Shown here piece after piece: positions 37,881 to 47,160 of a stretch of DNA of 64,000 nucleotides; the first letter of the stretch is position 1; every line of letters begins with the position of its first letter. The translations under genes and the position numbers were made by a program. Location: positions 186,001 through 250,000 of the forward strand of contig JAMWZC010000004.1 of NCBI GenBank assembly GCA_024304985.1, written 5' to 3'. Source of the DNA: Paracoccaceae bacterium. Lineage in GTDB: Bacteria > Pseudomonadota > Alphaproteobacteria > Rhodobacterales > Rhodobacteraceae. Under the pieces are notes generated by a model. That model had not been told where the DNA came from, did no database searches, and saw only the letters and a list, made by a program, of their open reading frames with translations.

Positions 37881-38327
37881 TCAGATGCGGCAGACCACAG
37901 GATGCATGATTTCCAGCAGTCTTTCATTGCCGCAGACAAGCGCATCCAGCGTGATCTCGTCCAGATGGGCATAGAACGCCTCGGCGGCATCCGCGACCGC
38001 GATCTTCAGGCGGCACGCCTCGACCAGCGGGCAGGTGTTGTCCACATCGGCGAAACACTCGGCGATCGGCACCTGACTTTCCAGCGCGCGGAAGACATCG
38101 CCGATCCGAATATCGGCCATCGGCCGCCCCAGCATCAAGCCGCCATTGCGCCCGCGCTGGGTGTGCAGATAGCCAAGCTGTCCCAACTGGTTGATCACCT
38201 GTGCCAGATGGTTTTCGGAGGTGTTGCAACAGCGGGCGATCTCGGATTTCGTGACCAGACGTTCCTCGTTGGCGGCGCAATACATCAGCACGCGAATGGC
38301 AAGGTTGGTTCGTTTGGTGATACGCAT
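37881..38327 (-). CDS. Rrf2-family [Fe-S] regulator, NsrR-like
   Basis: 148 residues with an N-terminal winged helix (RITKRTNLAIRVLMYCA; SEIARCCNTSENHLAQVINQL) and three clustered cysteines C91-x7-C99-x5-C105, the cluster ligands of NsrR-type proteins. It probably senses nitric oxide or redox state through an Fe-S cluster. ATG 38327 gives the family N-terminus. An FNR box lies 55-75 bases upstream (38389-38402), so its expression is likely oxygen-responsive. IscR is less likely because of the cysteine spacing. Confidence 0.82.
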   Translation of the reverse strand: MRITKRTNLAIRVLMYCAANEERLVTKSEIARCCNTSENHLAQVINQLGQLGYLHTQRGRNGGLMLGRPMADIRIGDVFRALESQVPIAECFADVDNTCPLVEACRLKIAVADAAEAFYAHLDEITLDALVCGNERLLEIMHPVVCRI

Positions 38328-38388
38328 GGCGTCAGATCTCTGCTCCCTTGGATCGTTCTGACAATGCCTGCCTTTGCGGCAAGGGGGA

Positions 38389-38402
38389 TTGATATGGATC
38401 AA
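38389..38402. promoter_or_regulatory. FNR/FnrL-type box
   Basis: TTGATATGGATCAA matches TTGAT-N4-ATCAA perfectly. It lies between the Rrf2 regulator (start 38327, minus) and the gamma-glutamylcyclotransferase-like gene (start 38422, plus). Its centre at 38395.5 would put a class II start near 38354 for the regulator, with a weak CATTGT -10 in place; it is too close to the other start for ordinary activation. Confidence 0.7.
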
Positions 38403-38421
38403 CAGCGGGAAAAATAGCGAC

Positions 38422-39003
38422 ATGCAGGATGTGTTTTTTTTCGGCTACGGCTCGCTTGTGAACCGTGCCACCCATGACTACGGCACCGCCCATCACGCCA
38501 CCTTGCCGGGCTGGCGGCGCGCATGGCGGCACACGGCGTTGCGCCCCGTGGCCTTTCTGACGGCAGAGCGCGATCCGGCCAGTCGTATCGCGGGGTTGAT
38601 CGCCGCCGTTCCGGGGGCCGACTGGGCCGCGCTTGACAGGCGTGAGGCGGCCTATCTCAGGCATCCGGTCTGCGACAGTGTGGAACATCCGCTGTCCCCG
38701 CGCCCCGCCGTGTCGGTCTACGCCATCCCCGAGAACCGCCATGCCGCCCCCAGCGATGCCTTTCCGGTCCTTCTCAGCTATCTGGACGTGGTGGTGCAGG
38801 GCTATGCCCGCGAATATGGGGCGGCGGGCGTTGCGGATTTCTTTGCCACCACATCCGGGTGGGAGGCCCCGATCCTTGATGATCGCGCCGATCCGATCTA
38901 TCCGCGTCACCAGAGGTTGACCGCCGCAGAGCGCGCCCTGACCGACGATCACCTTGCCCGGATCGGCGCGCGGATCATCACCACACGGCCCGAGGGGCTT
39001 TAG
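38422..39003 (+). CDS. gamma-glutamylcyclotransferase-like protein
   Basis: 193 residues with the family's opening VFFFGYGSLVNR (YGSL loop at about 8-11) and a cyclotransferase beta-barrel (LPGWRRAWRHTA, YLDVVVQGYAREYG). It may split gamma-glutamyl peptides to 5-oxoproline, but substrate is not determined. ATG 38422 lies 20 bases after the FNR box. A copy of the AAATATCC repeat follows its stop within 4 bases. Confidence 0.8.
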   Translation: MQDVFFFGYGSLVNRATHDYGTAHHATLPGWRRAWRHTALRPVAFLTAERDPASRIAGLIAAVPGADWAALDRREAAYLRHPVCDSVEHPLSPRPAVSVYAIPENRHAAPSDAFPVLLSYLDVVVQGYAREYGAAGVADFFATTSGWEAPILDDRADPIYPRHQRLTAAERALTDDHLARIGARIITTRPEGL

Positions 39004-39005
39004 GC

Positions 39006-39077
39006 TTCTTCTTGCGAGAAATATCCTTGGGGGGAGTCCCGCAGGGACGGGGGGCAAACAGCCCCCCTGCCCCGTCC
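39006..39077 (+). repeat. AAATATCC-type intergenic repeat, copy 2
   Basis: CTTCTTCTTGCGAG, AAATATCC (39019-39026), then GGGGGGAGTCCCGCAGGGACGG and a GGGGGC...GCCCCCC block. The second part can fold into two GC stems (AGTCCC/GGGACG-like and GGGGGC/GCCCCC). The same arrangement occurs at 51227-51291. Confidence 0.7.
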
Positions 39078-39085
39078 GCCAAGCG

Positions 39086-40411
39086 TTACCCCTTGGCGCG
39101 GATCACCTGCAACAGCGGCATCAGCGCGGCCATGTCGGGGCCATGCGCCTGTCCGGTCAGCGCCAGACGCAGCGGCATGAAGAGGCCCTTGCCCTTGCGG
39201 CCTGTCGCTTCTTTCACCGCTGTGGTCCACTGACTCCATGTCTGGTCGTCGAAGGGACCTTCGGGCAGCAGGGTCAGGGCCTGGGCCACGAAATCGCGGT
39301 CTTCATCGGCGATCACGGGGTCTGCCCCGTCGCGGCAGAGCGCCCACCACGCGGCCAGATCGGCGCGGGTGGTGATGTTGTCGCGCGCCACGGCCCAGAA
39401 GCGGGGGGCGAGGGCCGCGGGCACGCCGAGGGCTGCGACGTCATCCGCCACGGCCTCAAGCGGCTGGGCTTGCAGGTGATGCGCCGTCAGCGGGAACAGA
39501 TCCTGTTCGTCGAATTTCGTGGGAGCGGCGCCGAAGCGGGTGATGTCGAAGCCTTCGATCAGCTCGTCCATGCTGCTGCGCAGTTCGACCGGGTCCGACG
39601 ATCCCAGCCGCGCCATCAGCGACAGAAGCGCCATCGGTTCGATCCCTTGGGCGCGCAGGTCCTTGATCGACAGCGCGCCCAAGCGTTTCGACAGCGCCTC
39701 GCCCTGCGGGCCGGTCAGCAGCGAGTGATGCGCGAAGCTGGGCACGGTGCCGCCCAGCGCCTGAATGATCTGGATCTGGGTGGCGGTGTTGGTGACATGG
39801 TCCGAGCCGCGCACGATATGGGTGACGCCCATTTCCGTGTCATCGACGACCGAGGCCAGCGTATAGAGCACCTGTCCGTCCGCACGGATCAGCACGGGAT
39901 CGGAGACTGAGGCCGCGTCGATGGAGATATCCCCCAAGATGCCGTCCGTCCATTCGATGCGTTCCTGATCCAGCTTGAAACGCCAGTAGCCCTCGCGCCC
40001 TTCGGCGCGGAAGGCGGCTTTCTGATCTTCGGTCAGGTCCAGATGCGCGCGGTCATAGACCGGGGGGCGGCCCATGTTCAGTTGTTTCTTGCGCTTGAGG
40101 TCCAGTTCGGTGGGAGTCTCGAACACCTCGTAGAAGCGGCCCATGGCGCGCAGCTTGTCCGCCGCCGCGGCATAGCGGTCAAGGCGGAGGGATTGCCGTT
40201 CGATACGGTCCCATTCCAGCCCCAGCCACTCCAGGTCGCGCTTGAGCTGATCGACATATTCCTCTTTCGAGCGTTCCTGATCGGTGTCGTCGATCCGCAG
40301 GATGAAGGTGCCGCCCGATTTGCGGGCAATCAGGTAGTTCATCAGCGCGGTGCGCAGGTTGCCCACATGGATATAGCCGGTGGGCGAAGGGGCGAAGCGG
40401 GTGGTGGTCAT
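39086..40411 (-). CDS. gltX: glutamate-tRNA ligase
   Basis: Class I synthetase of 441 residues with PSPTGYIHVGN (HIGH motif at 15-18) and SKRLG (241-245, the KMSKS equivalent). ATG 40411 begins the family's MTTTRFAPSPTG. At 441 residues it belongs to the shorter type; alphaproteobacteria often carry two gltX copies, one of which may charge tRNA-Gln with Glu for later amidation. Which copy this is cannot be decided here. Confidence 0.93.
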   Translation of the reverse strand: MTTTRFAPSPTGYIHVGNLRTALMNYLIARKSGGTFILRIDDTDQERSKEEYVDQLKRDLEWLGLEWDRIERQSLRLDRYAAAADKLRAMGRFYEVFETPTELDLKRKKQLNMGRPPVYDRAHLDLTEDQKAAFRAEGREGYWRFKLDQERIEWTDGILGDISIDAASVSDPVLIRADGQVLYTLASVVDDTEMGVTHIVRGSDHVTNTATQIQIIQALGGTVPSFAHHSLLTGPQGEALSKRLGALSIKDLRAQGIEPMALLSLMARLGSSDPVELRSSMDELIEGFDITRFGAAPTKFDEQDLFPLTAHHLQAQPLEAVADDVAALGVPAALAPRFWAVARDNITTRADLAAWWALCRDGADPVIADEDRDFVAQALTLLPEGPFDDQTWSQWTTAVKEATGRKGKGLFMPLRLALTGQAHGPDMAALMPLLQVIRAKG

Positions 40412-40583
40412 GGGGGATCTCCTGTTGGCCGTTGCTGTGTCACAGGTGCGAGGATTTGTCCAGAAATCGCGGCGCGCGGGCCGCCCCCTGCATTCAGGCA
40501 CATCACTTGATCGCGAGCGCACAACCCATGGCAGATTGTCGTGCTATGTTCCGGTCAAGACAAAACCACAAGAGGAGGCCCCG

Positions 40584-41513
40584 ATGACCCCGTTCAAGAT
40601 GTCCCGCCGCTCCGTGCTGACCAGTGCCGCCGCCCTGCCGTTGGCGGGCATGGCTGCCACACCGGCCAGCGCCAGCGCCCCGCTGCTGGGCCCGGCCCGC
40701 GCGCCCTATAACCGCATCAAGCTGGGCGGCTATGACGTCACCTCGCTGTTGGCCGGAACCCGGACCGTGCCCGACCCCAACACGATCTTCGGCCTGAACG
40801 CCACGCCCGAGGAATTCGCCGCCGCTTCGGAAGCGGCGATGATCCCGACGGACAAGTCGCAGTTCTTCTTCACGCCGACGGTCGTGAACACCGGCTCCGA
40901 GCTGGTGCTGTTCGACACCGGGTTGAACGGTGAGGGCATCACGGCCGCGCTGGCTGCCGCAGGCTATACCCCCGACCAGATCGACGTTGTGGTTCTGACC
41001 CATATGCATGGCGATCACATCGGCGGCATGATGACGGATGGCGCGGCGACCTTCCCCAATGCGCGCTATGTGACCGGTTCGGCCGAGTTCGATCACTGGA
41101 ACGGCACCGACAACGAAGGCTTTGCCAACAATGTCCGCCCCATGGCCGACAAGTTCGAGATGATCGGCGATGGCGGCACCGTGGCGTCGGGCATCACCGG
41201 CATGGCGGCCTTTGGCCATACGCCGGGCCATATGACCTATATGATCGAAAGCGAAGGGAAGCAGCTGGTGCTGGGTGCCGATTTCGCGAACCATTATGTC
41301 TGGTCGCTGGCGCATCCCGATTGGGAAGTGCGCTTCGACATGGACAAGGAAGCCGCCGCCGCGACGCGCCGGTCGATCCTTGGCATGTTGGCCGCAGACC
41401 GCATCCCCTTCATCGGTTACCACATGCCCTTCCCGGCATTGGGGTTTGTCGAAACCCGTGGCGAGGGCTTCCACTATGTTCCCGCCAGTTACCAGTTCGT
41501 GATGGACAGCTGA
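40584..41513 (+). CDS. exported metallo-beta-lactamase-fold hydrolase
   Basis: 309 residues. The N-terminus is a Tat signal (MSRRSVLTSAAALPLAGMAATPASAS). The MBL metal motif is THMHGDHIGG (about 150), followed by FGHTPGHMTYM and LGADFANHYVW carrying the other ligands. It resembles periplasmic quorum-quenching or general hydrolases of this fold but the substrate is unknown. GAGGAGGCC precedes ATG 40584. Confidence 0.88.
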   Translation: MTPFKMSRRSVLTSAAALPLAGMAATPASASAPLLGPARAPYNRIKLGGYDVTSLLAGTRTVPDPNTIFGLNATPEEFAAASEAAMIPTDKSQFFFTPTVVNTGSELVLFDTGLNGEGITAALAAAGYTPDQIDVVVLTHMHGDHIGGMMTDGAATFPNARYVTGSAEFDHWNGTDNEGFANNVRPMADKFEMIGDGGTVASGITGMAAFGHTPGHMTYMIESEGKQLVLGADFANHYVWSLAHPDWEVRFDMDKEAAAATRRSILGMLAADRIPFIGYHMPFPALGFVETRGEGFHYVPASYQFVMDS

Positions 41514-41550
41514 TCCAGACTACCCAAGACGTTACCGGCTGTCCGGAACG

Positions 41551-41587
41551 GCGCGCCATCCTCCCTCGGGGGTGGCGCGTATTTATT
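41551..41587 (+). terminator. terminator hairpin after the MBL-fold gene
   Basis: CGCGCCA(TCC) pairs with (GGG)TGGCGCG around a CTCCCTC loop and is followed by TATTTATT, about 40 bases after the stop codon. The T-run is interrupted, so strength is uncertain. Confidence 0.6.
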
Positions 41588-41635
41588 GTGCGGATCTCCC
41601 CTCTGCGCCGCCCTGATCGTGGCCGAGAGAGCGTG

Positions 41636-42781
41636 TCAGACCGAGGCGACGAAGCGCGCCGCGACAGAGCCGCTCATATGCGTGATCCGCCCCCCCGCGA
41701 TGGTCGCGCCCACATGGCCGCTGTCGTCCATCACCACCAGATCGGCGCGCAGTCCCGGCAGCAACCTGCCGCGATCCGTCAGCCCCAACAGATGCGCCGG
41801 TCCGGCCGTGACCAGATCCCATGCCGCCGTCAGTCCCATCGTCTCGGCCAGCATCAGCGCCGCCTGCCTTGGCGCGGGGTAGTGATAATCGGACGCCAGC
41901 GCGTCGCACAGACCCTTGGCGACCAGATCAGCCGCGGCGACATTGCCGGAATGCGATCCGCCGCGCACGACATTGGGCGCGCCCAGAACGATCCTGTCGC
42001 CCCCGGACCGCGCCTCGGCGGCGGCCTCATGCGTTTCGGGAAATTCCGACACGGCGACCCCGCGCCCGCGCCAGAGCGCACGCCCGGAGGCTGTCGCATC
42101 ATCATGGCTGCCAAGGATCACGCCTGCCGCTGCCAACCGCGCGGCCAGACCCTCCAACGCCGCGGGCACACGGTCGGACTGACCATGCAACCGTTGCAGC
42201 AGCGCCAGATGATCTTCGGGGCTGCGCCCGCTTTTCAGCGCCTGCCCGGTCAGACGCGGCGGACGCTTGCCTGCCGCCAGCGCGGCATGGGGCAGATGAT
42301 CGTTGAACACGACATAGCCGATCCCGAAACGCGCAACCGCATCCGCGATGGCGGGATAATCCTGCACGAGACAGGTTTCCATCCGCAGTTGCGCCCGCAT
42401 ATCGGTGCCCAGTCCGCGATGCCCGGCCAGCGCCTCAAGGAACCGCAGGGCGAATTCCGGCCCGCGCATCCCGCCTTCCCAGCTCCAGAATTGCGCGAGC
42501 ACCGCCGTAGTGATCCCGTTGGCGGCCAGTTCCGCCTCGGTCGCGGCGACACCCTGCCCCAGATCCCGCATGGCCCCGCGCCGGGGGGCCAGATGCCGCT
42601 CGAACCCGTCACCATGCACATCGACGAGTCCCGGCAGCACACGCAAGCCTGTCAGATCGACGTGGCGCGCCTGTCGATCCTCGACGATCCGTCCCCCGGC
42701 CAGTGACAAGGGTGCATTGTCCAGCCCGCCGGGGCGCAGGACCTCGGCCCCGGTCAGGGTCAGGGCCAGCGTCCCGCTCAT
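41636..42781 (-). CDS. phnM: PhnM-like alpha-D-ribose 1-methylphosphonate 5-triphosphate diphosphatase (orphan)
   Basis: 381 residues of the amidohydrolase superfamily with [11 protein letters not shown] (metal motif, about 52-62), [31 protein letters not shown] and [15 protein letters not shown], all typical of PhnM. In the C-P lyase pathway it removes pyrophosphate from the ribosyl triphosphate intermediate. No other phn gene lies in the window, so it is an orphan copy. Its ATG (42779-42781) overlaps the stop of the upstream lipase gene by four bases, an unusual partner. Confidence 0.88.
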   Translation of the reverse strand: MSGTLALTLTGAEVLRPGGLDNAPLSLAGGRIVEDRQARHVDLTGLRVLPGLVDVHGDGFERHLAPRRGAMRDLGQGVAATEAELAANGITTAVLAQFWSWEGGMRGPEFALRFLEALAGHRGLGTDMRAQLRMETCLVQDYPAIADAVARFGIGYVVFNDHLPHAALAAGKRPPRLTGQALKSGRSPEDHLALLQRLHGQSDRVPAALEGLAARLAAAGVILGSHDDATASGRALWRGRGVAVSEFPETHEAAAEARSGGDRIVLGAPNVVRGGSHSGNVAAADLVAKGLCDALASDYHYPAPRQAALMLAETMGLTAAWDLVTAGPAHLLGLTDRGRLLPGLRADLVVMDDSGHVGATIAGGRITHMSGSVAARFVASV

Positions 42782-43551
42782 TCCAGCACCGGCAAGTCCA
42801 TGACCGCCTGACCCCATGTGATCGAACGATCAAAGGCCCCGGTCTTGAGGAATTGCCGCACCTGCGCGATCACCTGCGGATTGTTCATCAGGAAAGTATG
42901 GGTCACATGCAGCACCATGTGATCGGCCATCCCTTCGACCTTGGTTTCCTCGACCGAGACCTTGCCGTCATCCGGTCCCTCGATCATCGACGAGAACACA
43001 GGGTTGAGCGAACGGTCGCCAGCGATGACGCCCAGTTCGAAGTCCACCGGCGGCAGATGCGAGGGCATGCCCTTTTCGCCGGTACGCAGTTGCTTGCCCG
43101 CAGGGCCGTTCAGCCAGCCGAACGCCTCGATATCGACAAGTTCGTCCACCAGTTCGGACCCTTCATTGGGCGGGGCGAGCATCACCACGCGTCCCAGATT
43201 GGCGGGCCGGTTCCCCACCAGCCAGAACCGGGTCAGGATGCCGCCCATCGAATGGGTCACGAAATGGGTGGTCCGGTCACCGCATTGTGCCACCGCGCGC
43301 GGCAACACGGTCGAGGCGAGGTTGCCGATCGTCTCTTCGGTCGAGGGGTAGCCGGGATTGATGACCATATAGCCATCCGCCCGCAGCACCTGCTCCATGA
43401 GCAGAAAAGACACTTCTGTCCGCGCCAGCCCGTGCAGCAGCACCACGCATTCGCCCTCGGCGGAGCGGGCCGGATCGCCTGTCACCCCGCAGGCGGCACT
43501 GAGAATGGCCAGAACCGGCAGCGTGACATATTTCGAAGTCATGTATTTCAT
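42778..43551 (-). CDS. exported alpha/beta-hydrolase (lipase-like)
   Basis: From ATG 43551 the protein has 257 residues and begins with a lipoprotein-like signal ([13 protein letters not shown]). Catalytic features: oxyanion region [11 protein letters not shown], nucleophile elbow THSMGGIL, and a C-terminal HxFLM histidine. It resembles PGAP1/lipase class proteins. A second ATG nine bases downstream is an alternative start; neither has a strong ribosome site. Translationally coupled to phnM. Confidence 0.78.
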   Translation of the reverse strand: MKYMTSKYVTLPVLAILSAACGVTGDPARSAEGECVVLLHGLARTEVSFLLMEQVLRADGYMVINPGYPSTEETIGNLASTVLPRAVAQCGDRTTHFVTHSMGGILTRFWLVGNRPANLGRVVMLAPPNEGSELVDELVDIEAFGWLNGPAGKQLRTGEKGMPSHLPPVDFELGVIAGDRSLNPVFSSMIEGPDDGKVSVEETKVEGMADHMVLHVTHTFLMNNPQVIAQVRQFLKTGAFDRSITWGQAVMDLPVLE

Positions 43552-43608
43552 GCCAGACAGATAGTCTCGTTTGTTCCCCCGCAAAAGCCCCATAAGACCA
43601 GAGGTCAC

Positions 43609-44052
43609 ATGCTACAGCCCAGACTTGCCACCCGCGCGGTTATCCTGCACGACAACCGCCTGCTTTTGGTCAATGCCTATCGCGACCCGGCTGCGACACT
43701 GTGGTGCGCGCCCGGTGGCGGGGTCGAGGCGGGCGCGTCCCTGCCCGACAATCTGGCCCGCGAGGTGCATGAGGAAACCGGCCTGACCATCCGCGTGGGT
43801 CCGCCCTGTCTGGTGAACGAGTTTCACGACCCGGATCGCGGCTTTCATCAGGTGGAGGTCTTTTTTCGCTGCACCATCACGGCGGGCATGTTGGCCGAAG
43901 GCTGGGCCGATCCCGAAGGCATCGTGACGCGCCGCCGTTTCTTCACGCAGGACGAGGTGCGCGATCTCAGGCTGAAGCCGGACAGTTTGCCCCGCGTCGC
44001 ATGGGCGCGCGGCTTCGGCTATGACCCGCTGGAATTGATACAACCGGCCTGA
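43609..44052 (+). CDS. Nudix hydrolase
   Basis: 147 residues with the complete Nudix box [24 protein letters not shown] (GX5EX7REVxEExG). Hydrolyses some nucleoside diphosphate derivative; substrate unknown. ATG 43609 fits the family start ([20 protein letters not shown]). Divergent from the lipase gene with 57 bases between starts. The much longer frame that includes it is antisense to phnM and not real. Confidence 0.9.
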   Translation: MLQPRLATRAVILHDNRLLLVNAYRDPAATLWCAPGGGVEAGASLPDNLAREVHEETGLTIRVGPPCLVNEFHDPDRGFHQVEVFFRCTITAGMLAEGWADPEGIVTRRRFFTQDEVRDLRLKPDSLPRVAWARGFGYDPLELIQPA

Positions 44053-44090
44053 GGGCGTCTGTCACCCCGGAAAAAGTTTGGCCGGATAGG

Positions 44091-44312
44091 TCAGGTCAGC
44101 GGTGACGCCTGCCAGCCCGTCGGGGATTCGTGGCGCACGGATGCGATGTCGCCCCGCAGATGCCGCCCCTCCATCCAGACCAGTTCAAGCCGGATATCCC
44201 CCGCATCGCGCAGCTAATCCAGAAGATGGGCCTCTTTCGGGCTGCCGAAACAGGTGGTCAGAAGGTCGATCACCTCGACGCGGTCTTCGGGCAGAAGACA
44301 TCTGACGGTCAT
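44091..44312 (-). pseudogene. GNAT acetyltransferase remnant
   Basis: The minus strand from ATG 44312 reads MTVRCLLPEDRVEVIDLLTT, then CFGSPKEAHLLD, hits TAG at codon 33 and continues in frame as LRDAGDIRLELVWMEGRHLRGDIASVRHESPTGWQA before a TGA. This is the N-terminal half of the GNAT family found commonly in Rhodobacteraceae (LRDAGDIxLELVxxxxGxLxGxIAxVRHE). The C-terminal acetyl-CoA site is missing, so it is truncated and stopped. It explains most of the 380-base gap between the Nudix and transporter genes. Confidence 0.75.
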
Positions 44313-44435
44313 GGGCGGCCCTCTCCGGCATGGACCTCTGTGCCGTTCCCATGTCGAAGGGATGAACGGTGGGCGCAAGGGTCGCGTCGGCGGCTGGCAG
44401 GGCGCGGGCCGCGGCGCGGCGCGTTTGCCGAAAGA

Positions 44436-45290
44436 TCAGGCGTCCTTGCCCAAGACATGCGCCTCTCGTGCGGGCGGGAGCGCGGCCAGCAAGACGCCGC
44501 CCAGCACCAGTGCCGAGGCCATGGCGAATCGCAGGCTGATCCCCTCGCCCAGCAGGAGGAGCCCGCCTGCCGCCGCGATCACCGGCACGCAGAGCTGTGC
44601 CACCGCCGCGCGGGTCGATCCCAGACGGGGCAGCACCGCATACCACAAGGCATAGCCGCAGCCCGAGGTCACAGCGCCCGAGAGCACCGCCAGCACGGCG
44701 CCCTGCGCTGTGGCCGTATCGGGCAGGACGGCCAGAACGATCAGCCCCAGCGGCGCGGCAAAGACGAAATTCCCGGCCGTGGCCCCCATCGGATCGGTCG
44801 CCCCGCGCCCCAGCAGCGAGTAGATGCCCCAGCCCAGCGCCGCCGCGGCCATCAGCGCGGCCCCCCACGGATCTGGGGCCGCGCCCCCTGCGGGCCAGAG
44901 CAGCCAGACCAGCCCGCCGAAGGCCAGCGCCGCGCCCGCCCAGCGCCGCGCGGGCACCGTCTCGCGCAGGATCAGGGCGCCTGCGAACATCGTGATCTGC
45001 ACGCCGCCGAACAGGATCAGCGCGCCCACGCCGGCGGGCAGGCTGACATAGGCGAAGGAAAAGCCCAGCACATAGAGGGCAAGGCTGGCTGCACCGCCGG
45101 GTTGCCACAGCGGCCGCATCCCGCCCCCTCGCCACGCCACCAGCGCCCAGAGGCAGAGCGCCCCTGCGACCAGACGGATTGCGGCAAAGGCGGCAGGTCC
45201 CGTCGTGCCATCCTCCAGAGCCATCCGGTTCAGGATGGAGTTGGCAGCAAAGGCCAGCATGGTGAGGGCGGTCAGCAGAAAAAGGCGCAT
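44436..45290 (-). CDS. EamA/DMT-family transporter
   Basis: 284 residues forming about ten membrane spans in two EamA repeats (first about 5-130, second about 145-275), with the expected GFSFAYVSLPAGVGALILFGGVQI and GCGYALWYAVLPRLGSTRAAVAQL segments. An inner-membrane exporter or permease of small metabolites; substrate unknown. Single gene. Confidence 0.88.
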   Translation of the reverse strand: MRLFLLTALTMLAFAANSILNRMALEDGTTGPAAFAAIRLVAGALCLWALVAWRGGGMRPLWQPGGAASLALYVLGFSFAYVSLPAGVGALILFGGVQITMFAGALILRETVPARRWAGAALAFGGLVWLLWPAGGAAPDPWGAALMAAAALGWGIYSLLGRGATDPMGATAGNFVFAAPLGLIVLAVLPDTATAQGAVLAVLSGAVTSGCGYALWYAVLPRLGSTRAAVAQLCVPVIAAAGGLLLLGEGISLRFAMASALVLGGVLLAALPPAREAHVLGKDA

Positions 45291-45442
45291 GTCGCATCGC
45301 TAGCGCAGTTGATCACCGGACAGAAGGCGTAAAGGGCACAACCACGATACATCGCCGCGCAACTCCTGCGGTGCTTGATCCGCAGGCCAAGGCGAGTCTA
45401 GGCTGATCCTGTGGGGAAATTATCCAGCAAGGACAGACAGTC

Positions 45443-46459
45443 ATGCCGATGGTTCGCGTCAGACGCCATTCACGGGCCCGCCGCTATGGCGTGCCGATTG
45501 CGCTTGGCCTGCTGGTCGTGGGATCGCTCTATCTGGCCAGCGCGACATTGGGATTGCACCGTGTCGCGAGCCAGGTCCTGACCGTCGGCGGACTGGCGCA
45601 GATGCAAGCGGCCGCGACGCCGCCGGATGAACCGACGGCGCTTGGCTATCGCGGTGATCCGCAAGCCGCGTTCGGCTTGCCCTTCGAGACATTGGCCGTG
45701 CAGACCACGCTTGGCCCGGCCGAGGCGTGGTTCGTCCCGGAACCCCTTGTGCCGGGCGCGCCGCAGCCGCACATGGCCGCGATCTATGTGCATGGGATCG
45801 CAGGGGCGCGCGAGGATGGATATCGCTATCTGCCGATGCTGCATGAGGCTGGCTTTCCCACGCTGCTGATCAGCTATCGCAATGACATGAACGCGCCGGT
45901 GACCGAGGATGGGTTCTATGGCTTTGGCCTGACCGAATGGCCTGATCTGGAGGCCGCCGTGCTGACGCTGCGGGATCGTGGGTATGGCGAGGTGATGATT
46001 CTGGCCGATTCCATGGGGGGCGGCATTCTGGGACAGTTCATGGCCCGCAGCCCCGAGGCCAGCCGCATCAGCGCCATCGCGCTGGATTCGCCCGCGCTGG
46101 AGTTCAAGGCCGTGCTTGAGCATCTGGCCCGCAACATGGGGCTGCCCTTCCCCGGCACGGTCGCCGCCACGACCCTGACCGCGCTGGGCTTGACGCACCC
46201 GTCCGATCTGCGCGCGGCCAGTGTCACCGGGCGCTATGCGGGGTTTTACGGTCCGCTGTTTCTGGCCCATGGCAGCGCGGATCAGGTCGTCCCGCTGGAC
46301 ACGAGCCAGAGACTGATCGCGCTGCGCGCCGCATCGGATGCCGGGGCCGTGACGGTCGCCCATCTGACCGAGGCGGATCATCTGCAATCCCATGCCGCCG
46401 ACCCCGGCAGCTATGAGGCCGCGTTCCAGGAGTTTCTGGCCCTGACGCGGGTGCCTTGA
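45443..46459 (+). CDS. membrane-anchored alpha/beta hydrolase
   Basis: 338 residues. A basic N-terminus and one membrane span (GVPIALGLLVVGSLYLASATLG) anchor a periplasmic hydrolase domain with YVHGIAGAREDGYRYLPML, nucleophile elbow LADSMGGGI and DQVVPLDTS near the C-terminus. Resembles serine aminopeptidase S33-type hydrolases such as BEM46-like proteins. Substrate unknown. Confidence 0.8.
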   Translation: MPMVRVRRHSRARRYGVPIALGLLVVGSLYLASATLGLHRVASQVLTVGGLAQMQAAATPPDEPTALGYRGDPQAAFGLPFETLAVQTTLGPAEAWFVPEPLVPGAPQPHMAAIYVHGIAGAREDGYRYLPMLHEAGFPTLLISYRNDMNAPVTEDGFYGFGLTEWPDLEAAVLTLRDRGYGEVMILADSMGGGILGQFMARSPEASRISAIALDSPALEFKAVLEHLARNMGLPFPGTVAATTLTALGLTHPSDLRAASVTGRYAGFYGPLFLAHGSADQVVPLDTSQRLIALRAASDAGAVTVAHLTEADHLQSHAADPGSYEAAFQEFLALTRVP

Positions 46460-46472
46460 GGGGGGGTGTGGT

Positions 46473-46609
46473 GGGTGCGTGCGAGCACGCACCCTACGCT
46501 TGCTGGTGAAGGGTGTGTTTTGTTGGTCGCGGGGTTGATCGAGCCGCCCGTAGGGTGCGTGCTTGCACGCACCGTTTGTTAATGCGGGGGGGCGTGCAAG
46601 CACGCACCC
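46473..46609. repeat. REP palindromes upstream of the RAYT gene (three units)
   Basis: Three palindromes with the core GTGCGTGC-NN-GCACGCAC lie at 46473-46494, 46554-46573 and 46590-46609. The second is followed by the tail GTTTGTTAATGCGGGG seen again downstream of the transposase gene; the first and third are in the opposite orientation, so pairs form mirror-image units like BIMEs. Confidence 0.8.
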
Positions 46610-46654
46610 ACCGCCATCAACCACCCATTAACCAAATCCATGCACATTGGGGGC

Positions 46655-47155
46655 ATGTCAAATTATCGCCGTCCCTTTGTCCTTGGAGCCCAGATCTTTT
46701 TCACCGTCGCGCTGGCCAATCGTGGCAGCCGAATGTTGGTGGATCACATCGATCTGCTACGCGGCGCGGTGAGGCAGACGCGGCGCGAGCGCCCCTTTGC
46801 CATCAACGCTTGGGTGGTCCTGCCTGATCATCTGCATTGCGTCTTGACCCTGCCCTCAGGCGATGCCGATTATCCAACGCGCTGGCGGCTGATCAAAACA
46901 CGGTTTTCGCGGCAAATGCCTGCGGGCCCCTTACGGCCATCGCATATTCTGCGTGGCGAGCGGGGCATTTGGCAGCGCAGGTATTGGGAACATCATATCC
47001 GCGATAATGCGGATTTCGCGGCGCATGTTCGGTATTGTTGGCTCAACCCCGTCAAACATGGTTTTGTGCGGTCGCCCGAAGAATGGCCCTACTCAACCAT
47101 TCACAGGGACATTGCGAACGGAGAATATGATCCAAAAAAGGCGGCCATTTCATAA
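46655..47155 (+). CDS. REP-associated tyrosine transposase (RAYT, Y1 HUH type)
   Basis: 166 residues from ATG 46655 (MSNYRRPFVLGAQIFFTVAL, the family's start). The HUH motif is LPDHLHCVLTLP and the catalytic Tyr lies in VRYCWLNPVKHGFV. These single-strand transposases are thought to spread REP palindromes. The gene is bracketed by REP units on both sides, so this is a complete RAYT/REP unit. No internal stop or frameshift; likely active or recently active. Confidence 0.92.
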   Translation: MSNYRRPFVLGAQIFFTVALANRGSRMLVDHIDLLRGAVRQTRRERPFAINAWVVLPDHLHCVLTLPSGDADYPTRWRLIKTRFSRQMPAGPLRPSHILRGERGIWQRRYWEHHIRDNADFAAHVRYCWLNPVKHGFVRSPEEWPYSTIHRDIANGEYDPKKAAIS

Positions 47156-47160
47156 TTCCG

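Noticed and set aside
42703..43608. long N-terminal extension of the Nudix gene
   Set aside because: The extension is antisense to phnM and the lipase; the Nudix family starts at ATG 43609.
44130..45332. 400-codon plus-strand frame over the EamA gene
   Set aside because: Antisense to a clear ten-span transporter; Arg/Gln-rich translation with no domain.
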